Shown piece after piece: positions 1-10,989 of a stretch of DNA of 64,000 nt. How positions within the stretch are numbered: the first letter of the stretch is position 1; every line of letters begins with the position of its first letter. The stretch is from Burkholderia sp. MS389 (lineage in GTDB: Bacteria > Pseudomonadota > Gammaproteobacteria > Burkholderiales > Burkholderiaceae), in assembly GCF_016899425.1 (NCBI RefSeq), contig NZ_CP045996.1:868001-932000 (forward strand), given 5' to 3'. The translations under genes were made by a program, and so were the position numbers. The notes beneath the pieces were generated by a model. It was not told where the DNA came from. It was given only the letters and a program-made list of their open reading frames with translations, and did not search any database.

Positions 1-2533
1 ACTTCGGCAACGAGGACGAATGCCACATGGCGTTCCACTTCCCGCTGATGCCGCGCATCTACATGTCGATCGCGAGCGAGGATCGCTTCCCGATCCTCGA
101 CATCATGCGGCAGACGCCGGCGCTCGCGCCGAGCAACCAGTGGGCGGTGTTCCTGCGCAACCACGACGAGCTGACGCTCGAGATGGTCACCGATTCGGAA
201 CGCGACCTGCTGTGGCAAACCTATGCGAGCGACCGCCGCGCGCGGCTGAACCTCGGCATCCGGCGCCGGCTCGCGCCGCTGATGGAGCGCGACCGGCGCC
301 GCATCGAGCTGATCAATTCGCTGCTGCTGTCGATGCCCGGCACGCCGGTGATCTACTACGGCGACGAGCTCGGGATGGGCGACAACATCCACCTCGGCGA
401 TCGCGACGGCGTGCGCACGCCGATGCAGTGGTCATCGGACCGCAACGGCGGCTTCTCGCGCGCCGATCCCGAACTGCTGGTGCTGCCGCCGGTGATGGGC
501 TCGCTGTACGGCTATGACGCGATCAACGTCGAGGCGCAGACGCGCGACCCGCATTCGCTGCTGAACTGGACGCGGCGCATCCTCGCGACGCGCCGCGCGT
601 CGCAGGCGTTCGGGCGCGGCACGATCCGCTTCCTGCGCCCGGACAACCGCAAGGTGCTCGCGTACCTGCGCGAGCTGGACGGCCACGAACCGGTGCTGTG
701 CGTCGCGAACCTGTCGCGCGCGTCGCAGGCCGTCGAACTCGACCTGTCCGAATTCGCGGGCCGCGTGCCGATCGAGATGACGTCCGATTCGCCGTTCCCG
801 CCGATCGGCCAGCTCCCGTATCTCCTCACCTTCCCGCCGTACGGGTTCCTGTGGTTCGTGCTCGCCGAGCATGGCCGCGAGCCGTCGTGGCGGCAGCCGC
901 ATGCGGAGCCGCTGCCAGAATACGTGACGCTCGTGATGCGGCGCGGCGATACGCGGCCGGACGTCTCGCAACTGCATGCGCTCGCGCACGACGCGCTCGC
1001 GTCGTGGCTCGCGCGGCGGCGCTGGTTCGCATCGAAGGATCGCAAGATCGGCGACGCGTGGCTGAACGTCGTCACCCCGATTCCGGACGAGCCGTTCCAG
1101 TACGCGGAGGCGTGGGTGTCCGCAAGCGACGGCCGCGTCGAACGCTACGTGGTGCCGCTCGCGGCCGCGTGGGGTGGCGAGACGTCCCATCCGCTGTTCG
1201 CGCAACTGGCGCTCGCGCGCGTGCGGCGCGGCCATACGGTCGGCTATCTGACCGACGCGTTCGCGCTGCCGGCGTTCGCGCGCGGCATGCTGCGCAAGCT
1301 GCGCGACGGCGCGACGGTGCCGATGTCCGACGGCGGCCGGCTCACCTTTCTGCCGGAAGACGCGCTCGCCGGGCTCGACCCGGGCGACGACGCGGAAGTG
1401 CGCTGGCTCGCGGCCGAGCAGAGCAACAGCTCGCTCGTGATCGGCGACGCGATCGTGCTGAAGCTGGTGCGCAAGGTCGCGCACGGCATTCATCCGGAAG
1501 CCGAAATGAGCCGGCACCTGACGCGCATCGGCTATGCGAACACCGCGACGCTGGCCGGCGAAGTCGTGCACGTCGATCCGGACGGCACGCCGCATACGGT
1601 CGCGATCCTGCAGCGCTATGTCGACAACCAGGGCGACGCGTGGACGCGTTCGTTCGATTTCCTGCGGCGCGCGATCGACGAGCTCGCGCTGCCGGCCGCG
1701 GACGAAGGCGAGGCCGCCGAAACGGACGAGGAGCCCGACGCGCTGCTCGGCTACGCGGCGTTCGCGGGCATCATCGGCACGCGGCTCGGCCAGTTGCACG
1801 TCGCGCTCGCGCAGCCGTCCGACGATCCGGCGTTCGCGCCGGAGCGCGCGACGCCCGATCACGTCGACGGCTGGTGCGTGGACGCGATCGCCTCGTTCGA
1901 GCGCGCGCTCGACGTGCTGCGCACGCGGCTCGATGCGCTCGATCCGGCCACCCGTGCGTCGGCCGACGCGCTGCTCGCGTCGCGCGACGCGGCCGTCGAG
2001 GCGCTCGGCGAACTCGTGCCGCGCACGCTCGACGCGCAATGCACGCGGATTCACGGCGATTTCCATCTGGGCCAGGTGCTCGACGTGCAGGGCGACGCAC
2101 TGCTGATCGACTTCGAAGGCGAACCGGCGCGTGCGCTCGAACGGCGTCGCGCGAAATCGCATCCGCTGCGCGACGTGGCCGGCCTGCTGCGCTCGCTGTC
2201 GTACGTGAGCGCGACCGCGCAGTTCGCGATCGAAAAAGCGCCGCCGCAGGCGGCCGGCCGCAAGCGCGCGCTGTTCGACCGCTTCGGGCAGGCCGCGGCC
2301 GACCGCTTCGTCGAATGCTATCGCGCGGCCACCGACCACGCGCCCGCGCGCTTCGTCGATCCGCACTACGCGGACCGCCTGCTGGCGCTGTTCCTGATCG
2401 ACAAGGCGTCGTACGAGCTGTGCTACGAAGCCTCGAACCGGCCCGACTGGCTGAGCGTGCCGGTCGGCGGGCTCGCGGCGCTGGTCGACCGGCTGCTCGG
2501 CGACGGCGTGCTGCCCGACGACGGAGGACACCC

Positions 2534-2537
<4 letters not shown>
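1..2537 (+). CDS. treS: Trehalose synthase / maltokinase fusion (TreS-Mak), 5' end outside the window
   Basis: The reading frame is open from base 3, so the gene is cut by the window edge and 844 codons are visible. The first ~300 residues are the C-terminal part of a GH13 trehalose synthase, which interconverts maltose and trehalose; the motifs RNHDELTLEMVT and PMQWSSDRNGGFS are visible. The remaining ~540 residues are a maltokinase (Pep2/Mak) domain that makes maltose 1-phosphate from maltose and ATP, with the kinase motifs HGDFHLGQ and IDFEGEP near residues 680-705 of the visible part. Fusion of the two is common in proteobacteria and links trehalose to the GlgE route of alpha-glucan synthesis. 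The stop overlaps the glgB start as ATGA, so translation is probably coupled. The promoter lies outside the window. Confidence 0.95.
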
Positions 2538-4741
<2,204 letters not shown>

Positions 4742-4774
4742 TCACTCACCTCCCCGATACGGAGATCCACCCCC

Positions 4775-6889
4775 ATGCCGACCGCCCTGCCCGACCGTCT
4801 CGAACCCGGCCGCAGCTACCCGCTCGGTGCGACCTGGGACGGCCTCGGGACCAACTTCGCGGTGTTTTCCGCGCACGCGCACCGGATTCAGCTGTGCGTG
4901 TTCGATCCGACCGGCCGCAAGGAACTCGCGCGCCTCGATCTGCCCGAATGCACCGACGAGGTGTGGCACGGCTATCTGCCGAACGCGCATCCGGGCACCG
5001 TGTACGGGTTCCGCGCGGACGGCCCGTACCAGCCGCAGCACGGCCACCGCTTCAATCCGACCAAGCTGCTGCTCGACCCGTACGCGCGCAAGCTGGTCGG
5101 CCAGTTCCGCTGGTCGGACGCGCTGTTCGGCTATCGCGTGCATTCGAACCGGGCCGACCTGTCGATGGACCGCCGCGATTCGGCGCCCGCGATGCCGAAA
5201 GCCGTGGTCGTCGACGAAGCGTTCGACTGGAGCACCGACCGCCGACCGAACGTGCCGTGGCGCAGCACCGTGATCTACGAGACCCACGTGCGCGGCGCGT
5301 CGATGCGCCGCGCCGGGCTGCGCCCGCCGGAGCGCGGCACGTTCGCGTCGCTCGCGCATCCGGCGTTCGTCGATCACCTGCTGTCGATCGGCGTGACGAC
5401 GGTCGAGCTGCTGCCGATCCATGCGTTCCTGCAGCAGCGCGAGCTCGTGAAACGCGGGCTGCGCAACTACTGGGGCTACGACACGGCCGCGTTCTTCGCG
5501 CCGGAGCCGTCGTACCTGACGACCCGCAGGCTCGACGAGATGCGTATCGCGGTGCGCCAGTTGCACGCGGCCGGCATCGAAGTCGTGCTCGACGTCGTCT
5601 ACAACCACACGTGCGAAGGCAACCAGCTCGGGCCCACGCTGTCGTGGCGCGGCCTCGACAACGCCAGCTATTACCGGCTGCTGCCCGACGATCCGCGTTA
5701 CCACGTCGACGAAACCGGCTGCGGCAACACGCTGAACATGTCGCATCCGCGCGTCGTGCAGATGGTGATGGATTCGCTGCGCTACTGGGCGACCGCGTTC
5801 AACGTCGACGGTTTCCGCTTCGATCTCGGCGTGACGCTCGGCCGCGAGGATCACGGCTTCGAGCCCGGCGCGGGGTTCTTCGACGCGTTGCGGCAGGACC
5901 CGGTGCTCGCGCAGCGCAAGCTGATCACCGAGCCGTGGGATCTCGGCCCCGGCGGCTATCAGCTCGGCCGCCACCCGCCCGGCTTCGCCGAATGGAACGA
6001 CCGGTTTCGCGACACCGTGCGGCGCTTCTGGCGCGGCGACGCGGGGCAGCGCCCGGAACTGGCCGCGCGCCTGTCGGGCTCGGCCGACCTGTTCAATCAC
6101 GGGCGGCGCCGCACGTGGGCGTCGGTCAATTTCGTCACCGCGCACGACGGCTTCACGCTGGCCGACCTCGTGTCGTATGCGGGCAAGCACAACGACGCGA
6201 ACGGCGAGGACAACCGCGACGGCCGCGACGACAACTGCAGCGCGAACTGGGGCGTCGAAGGGCCGACCGACGACGCGAAGATCCGCGACGTGCGCTCGCG
6301 CGTCGCGCGCTCGATGCTCGCGACGCTGTTTACCGCGCTCGGCACGCCGATGCTCGTGGCCGGCGACGAATTCGGCCGCACGCAGCACGGCAACAACAAC
6401 GCGTATTGCCAGGATAACGAACTGTCGTGGCTCGACTGGGAGCTGGCGCGCGGCGACGACGGCGTGCAGACGACGCGCTTCGTGTCGCGGCTCGCCGCGC
6501 TGCGGCGCATGTATCCGGTGATGTCGTCGCCGCGCTATCCGAACGGCGACCGCGACGGCGCGCCCGGCATGCGCGAGATCGGCTGGTTCGACGAACGCGG
6601 CGACGCGCTGACCGTCCCCGCGTGGGAAGACGGCGAACGCCGCGCGCTGACGATGCGGCGCGTCGGCACCGGCCGCACCGGACGCACCGAGGCGTTGCTC
6701 GTGATGCTGAACGCATCGGCCGAGACCATCACGTTCCTGCCGCCCGCGCCCGTGCTCGATTACCGGATCCTGCTCGACACCGCGACGCCCGACTCGGGCC
6801 CGCGCTCGTGGCCGGACGCCGGGCTCGACGTCGCCGCGCACGCGGCCGTGATCGCGGTCGCGGCCGTGCCACCCGACCTGTCTTCGTGA
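4775..6889 (+). CDS. glgX: Glycogen debranching enzyme GlgX/TreX
   Basis: 704 residues, GH13 isoamylase-type debranching enzyme that hydrolyses alpha-1,6 branches of glycogen or maltodextrin. The N-terminal CBM48 (GATWDGLGTNFAVFSAHAH) is followed by the barrel motifs VVYNHTCEGN, GFRFDLGVTLG (nucleophile), ITEPWDLGPGG (acid/base) and VTAHDGFTLADLVSY. It lies 33 bases after glgB, with CGGAG about 12 bases before the ATG, and 9 bases before treZ. In this operon it would release linear maltodextrins for TreY/TreZ and MalQ. Confidence 0.97.
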   Translation: MPTALPDRLEPGRSYPLGATWDGLGTNFAVFSAHAHRIQLCVFDPTGRKELARLDLPECTDEVWHGYLPNAHPGTVYGFRADGPYQPQHGHRFNPTKLLLDPYARKLVGQFRWSDALFGYRVHSNRADLSMDRRDSAPAMPKAVVVDEAFDWSTDRRPNVPWRSTVIYETHVRGASMRRAGLRPPERGTFASLAHPAFVDHLLSIGVTTVELLPIHAFLQQRELVKRGLRNYWGYDTAAFFAPEPSYLTTRRLDEMRIAVRQLHAAGIEVVLDVVYNHTCEGNQLGPTLSWRGLDNASYYRLLPDDPRYHVDETGCGNTLNMSHPRVVQMVMDSLRYWATAFNVDGFRFDLGVTLGREDHGFEPGAGFFDALRQDPVLAQRKLITEPWDLGPGGYQLGRHPPGFAEWNDRFRDTVRRFWRGDAGQRPELAARLSGSADLFNHGRRRTWASVNFVTAHDGFTLADLVSYAGKHNDANGEDNRDGRDDNCSANWGVEGPTDDAKIRDVRSRVARSMLATLFTALGTPMLVAGDEFGRTQHGNNNAYCQDNELSWLDWELARGDDGVQTTRFVSRLAALRRMYPVMSSPRYPNGDRDGAPGMREIGWFDERGDALTVPAWEDGERRALTMRRVGTGRTGRTEALLVMLNASAETITFLPPAPVLDYRILLDTATPDSGPRSWPDAGLDVAAHAAVIAVAAVPPDLSS

Positions 6890-6898
6890 GGAGCCGCC

Positions 6899-8770
6899 AT
6901 GACGTCCCGTTCCGCCCATTCGCCCGGCACGCACGCATACGCGTCGTCGTTCGGCGCGACCTGCCTCGATGCGGACCGCACGCGCTTCCGGCTGTGGGCG
7001 CCCGCGAGCCGCACGGCCGCCGTCGAACTGCAGGACGCGGGCGGCCGCGCGCTGCCGATGGCGCCGGCCGGCGACGGCTGGTTCGAGACGATCGCGCCGT
7101 GCGGCCCCGGCACGCTGTACCGCTACCTGCTCGACGACGCGCTCGCGGTGGCCGATCCCGCGTCGCGCTTCCAGCCGTATGACGTGCTGGGCCCGAGCCA
7201 GGTCGTCGATCCGGCCGCGTACCGCTGGCGTCACGACGCGTGGCGCGGCCGTCCGTGGCGCGAGACGGTGCTGTACGAGCTGCACGTCGGCGCATGCGGC
7301 GGCTACGCGGCCGTCGAACGGCGGCTGCCGGCGATCGCCGAACTCGGCGTGACCGCGGTCGAGCTGATGCCCGTCAATGCGTTCCCCGGCGCGCGCAACT
7401 GGGGCTACGACGGCGTGCTGCCGTTCGCGCCCGACGCGTCGTACGGGCGGCCCGAGGAACTGAAATCGCTGGTCGACACCGCGCACGGGCTCGGGCTGCA
7501 AGTGTTCCTCGACGTCGTGTACAACCACTTCGGCCCCGAAGGCAACCTGCTGCCGCGCTACGCGCCCGACTTCTTCCGCGCGGACCGGCAGACCGCGTGG
7601 GGGCCGGCGATCGACTTCTCCCGCCCGCAGACGAGCGCGTTCTTCATCGACAACGCGCTGTACTGGCTCGACGAATACCGTTTCGACGGGCTGCGCATCG
7701 ACGCCGCGCATGCGATCGACGACGACGCGTGGCTGCGCGAACTCGCGCGCCGCGTGCGCGCGCACACGGGCGACGCGCGCCACGTGCATCTCGTGCTGGA
7801 GAACGAGCGCAATACCGCGAGCCTGCTCGGCCCCGGCGGCTTCGACGCGCAATGGAACGACGACTTCCACAACAGCGCGCACGTGCTGCTGACCGGCGAG
7901 CGCGACGGTTACTACCGCGCATACGCGGATGCGCCGCTGCGTCATTTCGCGCGCACGCTCGGCGAAGGCTTCGCGTATCAGGGCGAACCGTCGCCGCTGC
8001 ACGACGGCGCCGCGCGCGGCGAGCCGAGCGCGCACCTGCCGCCGACCGCGTTCGTCGCGTTCCTGCAGAACCACGACCAGATCGGCAACCGCGCGTTCGG
8101 CGAACGGCTGCGCGCGCTCGCGAACGACGACGCGGTGCGCGCGGCCACCGCGCTGATGCTGCTCGCGCCGTCGATTCCGCTGCTGTTCATGGGCGAGGAA
8201 GACGGCAGCACGCAGCCGTTCCAGTTCTTCACCGACTATCGCGGCGCGCTCGCCGACGCGGTGCGCGAAGGCCGGCGTCGCGAATTCGCCGCGTTTCCCG
8301 CATTCGCCGACGCCGCGCATCGCGACGCGATTCCCGACCCGAACGACATCGCGACGTTCGTGCGCTCGTCGTCGCACCATCCGCCCGACGAGTCGTGGCC
8401 CGACGCGGCCGCGTGGCGGCGCTTCTACCGCAGCGCGCTGGCCGTGCGCGCGGCGCTCGTGACGCCGCACCTGGCCGATGCGCGCGCGCTCGGCGTCGAC
8501 CTGCTCGCGGGCGACGGCGACCCGCCCGCGCTGGTCGCGCGCTGGCGCCTCGGCGACGGCAGCACGCTGACGATCGCGCTGAATCTCGGCTCGCACGACG
8601 CGACGCTGCCCGCGCTGCCGGTCGGCAAGATCGTGTTCGAGACGCCGCCGCGTGCGCGCGACCGGCTGCCCGGCGGGCACGTGCCGCCGCGCGCGTGCAT
8701 CGCGTGGCGCGACGGCGCGGTCAACCACGATGCGCGGCAGCACCGCGCGAACGGACGGAGCCCTTCATGA
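6899..8770 (+). CDS. treZ: Malto-oligosyltrehalose trehalohydrolase TreZ
   Basis: 623 residues, GH13_10. It releases free trehalose from maltooligosyl-trehalose, the second step of the TreY-TreZ pathway. Visible motifs are the N-terminal FRLWAPASRTAAVEL beta-sandwich, DVVYNHFGPEGN, GLRIDAAHAIDD (nucleophile Asp), LVLENERNTASLLG (acid/base Glu) and QNHDQIGNRAFGERL. The ATG has a GGAG site six bases upstream (gtgaggagccgcc). The stop overlaps the malQ start as ATGA. Confidence 0.97.
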   Translation: MTSRSAHSPGTHAYASSFGATCLDADRTRFRLWAPASRTAAVELQDAGGRALPMAPAGDGWFETIAPCGPGTLYRYLLDDALAVADPASRFQPYDVLGPSQVVDPAAYRWRHDAWRGRPWRETVLYELHVGACGGYAAVERRLPAIAELGVTAVELMPVNAFPGARNWGYDGVLPFAPDASYGRPEELKSLVDTAHGLGLQVFLDVVYNHFGPEGNLLPRYAPDFFRADRQTAWGPAIDFSRPQTSAFFIDNALYWLDEYRFDGLRIDAAHAIDDDAWLRELARRVRAHTGDARHVHLVLENERNTASLLGPGGFDAQWNDDFHNSAHVLLTGERDGYYRAYADAPLRHFARTLGEGFAYQGEPSPLHDGAARGEPSAHLPPTAFVAFLQNHDQIGNRAFGERLRALANDDAVRAATALMLLAPSIPLLFMGEEDGSTQPFQFFTDYRGALADAVREGRRREFAAFPAFADAAHRDAIPDPNDIATFVRSSSHHPPDESWPDAAAWRRFYRSALAVRAALVTPHLADARALGVDLLAGDGDPPALVARWRLGDGSTLTIALNLGSHDATLPALPVGKIVFETPPRARDRLPGGHVPPRACIAWRDGAVNHDARQHRANGRSPS

Positions 8771-10989
8771 CGACCGACGTCCCGATCGCGGCGCTCGCCC
8801 GGGCGGCCGGCCTGGAACCCGACTGGACCGACTCGGGCGGCGTCGCGCGACGCGTGGACGACGATGCGCTCGTCGCGCTCGTCGATGCGCTCGGCTGGCC
8901 GTGCGGCACCGCGATCCAGCGGGTCGACAGCGCGGCGGCGCTCGCCGATGCGAACGCGGCGCCGCCGCGCGTCGTGACCGGTGACGCCGGCCTGCCGGTG
9001 ACGCTGCCCGCGACCGTCGCGGCGCCGGGCGCGCGCTTCCGGATCTCGCTCGAAACCGGCGGGCACGTGGATGGCCGCGTGGGCGGCACGGGCGAACCCG
9101 GCACGCTGCCGCCGCTCGCGATGCCCGGCTATCACGCGCTCGACATCGGCGAGCAGCGTATCGGGCTCGCGATCGCGCCGCCGCGGGCGCGGCCGTTCGA
9201 CGCGTTCGCCCGCGCCCACGACGCGGGCCGCCGCTGGGGCATTGCCGCGCAGCTCTACAGCCTGCGCCGCACCGGCGACGACGGCGCGGGCGACTACACG
9301 GCGCTCGCGCGACTTGCCGCACAGGCCGCGCGCCACGGCGCGCAGGCGGTGGCGATCAGCCCGACACACGCCGGCTATCCGGCGCTCCCCGCGCACGACA
9401 GCCCGTATTCGCCGTCGTCGCGACGCTGGCACAACGTCGCGTATCTCGACTGCGATGCGGTGCCGGGCGCCGATGTCGCGCGTCGGGCACCCGACGGCCC
9501 GGCCGATGCCGCGCTGATCGACTGGCCGCGCGTGCTGCCGGCGAAGCTGCGCCGTCTGCGTGCGTGCTTCGACGCATGGCGCGCGAGCGACGACCCGTCG
9601 CGCGATACGTTCCAGCGTTTTCGTGCGGCGGGCGGCGCGGCGCTCGACGCGCATGCGCGCTTCGATGCGCTGCAGGCATTCTGCATCGAGCACGGGATCG
9701 GCGCGGACTGGCGGCAGTGGCCCGCGCAATGGCGCATGCCGGGATCGGCGGAAGTCGACGCGTTCGCGCACGCGCATGCCGACACGATCGCGTTCCACAC
9801 GTTCCTGCAATGGTGCGCGTCGCGCGCGCTCGGCGACGCGCAGCACGCGGCGCGCGGCGCGGGGATGGCGACCGGTCTGATCGCCGATCTCGCGGTCGGC
9901 TCCGATCGGGCCGGCAGCGACGCGTGGGCGCACGGCACGACGCTGCTGCGCGGCGTGTCGCTCGGCGCGCCGCCCGACCTGTTCAATGCGGCCGGCCAGG
10001 CGTGGGGCGTGACGACGTGGACGCCCGACGCGCTGCGCGCGGACGGCTTCATGCCGTTCATCGAACTGCTGCGCGCGGCGTTCGCGCACGCGGGGGGCAT
10101 CCGCATCGATCACGTGCTCGGCTTCGCGCGGATGTGGATCGTGCCGGACGGCGGCCCGCCGCGCAGCGGCGCGTACCTGCGCTATCCGCTCGACGATCTG
10201 GTGCGGCTTGTCGCGCTGGAAGCGGCGCGTCATCGCGCGATCGCGATCGGCGAGGATCTGGGCACCGTGCCGGCCGGGTTGCGCGAACGGCTCGGCGCGC
10301 AGGGTGTCGCGGGCATGCGCGTGCTGTGGTTCGAGCGCGACGCGCACGGCGCGTTCCGGCCGCCGTCCGCGTGGGATCGCGACGCGATCGCGATGACGTC
10401 GACGCACGATTTGCCGACCGTGGCCGGCTGGTGGCGCGGCGTCGATCTCGGGTGGCGGCGCGTCGCGGCCGACGCCGAGGCCGCTAAGCGACGCGACGAA
10501 GCGCAATCGCGAGACGTCGCCGCTCCGGCGCCGGACGATGCGAGCGCGCACGATTCGGACGAGATCGTGCAAAGCATGGCGTTCGGACACGATACCGTGC
10601 AGCGCCCCGATTCGAATCGCGCGACGCCCCCGCCGCCGCCCGACCTGCTCGCCGCGCATGCGGAACGCGCGACCGAGCGCGCGGCGCTGTGGCACGCGCT
10701 GCAGCACGCCGGCTGCGCGCCGGCCGGCGCCGCGGTGCCGCCGGCCGACATGCCGCCGGTGAACGCGATCCTGGCCTACGTCGCGAGCAGCCCGTCGCCG
10801 CTCGCGCTGCTGCCGCTCGAGGATCTGCTCGCGCTCGACGCGCAGCCGAACCTGCCGGGGCCGCCGTGTGGCCATCCGAACTGGCGGCAGCGGCTGCCGC
10901 GCCCGATCGACACGCTGTTCGACGCCGACGTACGCACGCGCATCGCCGCGGTCGTGCAGGCGCGCCGCGCGCGGAGGCACGGCCCATGA
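8767..10989 (+). CDS. malQ: 4-alpha-glucanotransferase MalQ, with a low-complexity insertion
   Basis: 740 residues, GH77 amylomaltase that disproportionates maltodextrins. Motifs are YSPSSRRWHNVAYLD, GIRIDHVLGFARMW (nucleophile), AIGEDLGTVPAGL (acid/base) and STHDLPTVAGWWRG. After the last motif, at about residues 573-631, there is an Ala/Asp/Pro-rich stretch of about 60 residues, ending in PPPPPDLLAAHAERATER, that looks like a disordered insertion not needed for catalysis. Both ends of the gene overlap neighbours as ATGA (with treZ and with treY), so the three are probably translationally coupled. Inferred role: trimming and recycling the maltodextrins that feed TreY. Confidence 0.96.
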   Translation: MTTDVPIAALARAAGLEPDWTDSGGVARRVDDDALVALVDALGWPCGTAIQRVDSAAALADANAAPPRVVTGDAGLPVTLPATVAAPGARFRISLETGGHVDGRVGGTGEPGTLPPLAMPGYHALDIGEQRIGLAIAPPRARPFDAFARAHDAGRRWGIAAQLYSLRRTGDDGAGDYTALARLAAQAARHGAQAVAISPTHAGYPALPAHDSPYSPSSRRWHNVAYLDCDAVPGADVARRAPDGPADAALIDWPRVLPAKLRRLRACFDAWRASDDPSRDTFQRFRAAGGAALDAHARFDALQAFCIEHGIGADWRQWPAQWRMPGSAEVDAFAHAHADTIAFHTFLQWCASRALGDAQHAARGAGMATGLIADLAVGSDRAGSDAWAHGTTLLRGVSLGAPPDLFNAAGQAWGVTTWTPDALRADGFMPFIELLRAAFAHAGGIRIDHVLGFARMWIVPDGGPPRSGAYLRYPLDDLVRLVALEAARHRAIAIGEDLGTVPAGLRERLGAQGVAGMRVLWFERDAHGAFRPPSAWDRDAIAMTSTHDLPTVAGWWRGVDLGWRRVAADAEAAKRRDEAQSRDVAAPAPDDASAHDSDEIVQSMAFGHDTVQRPDSNRATPPPPPDLLAAHAERATERAALWHALQHAGCAPAGAAVPPADMPPVNAILAYVASSPSPLALLPLEDLLALDAQPNLPGPPCGHPNWRQRLPRPIDTLFDADVRTRIAAVVQARRARRHGP

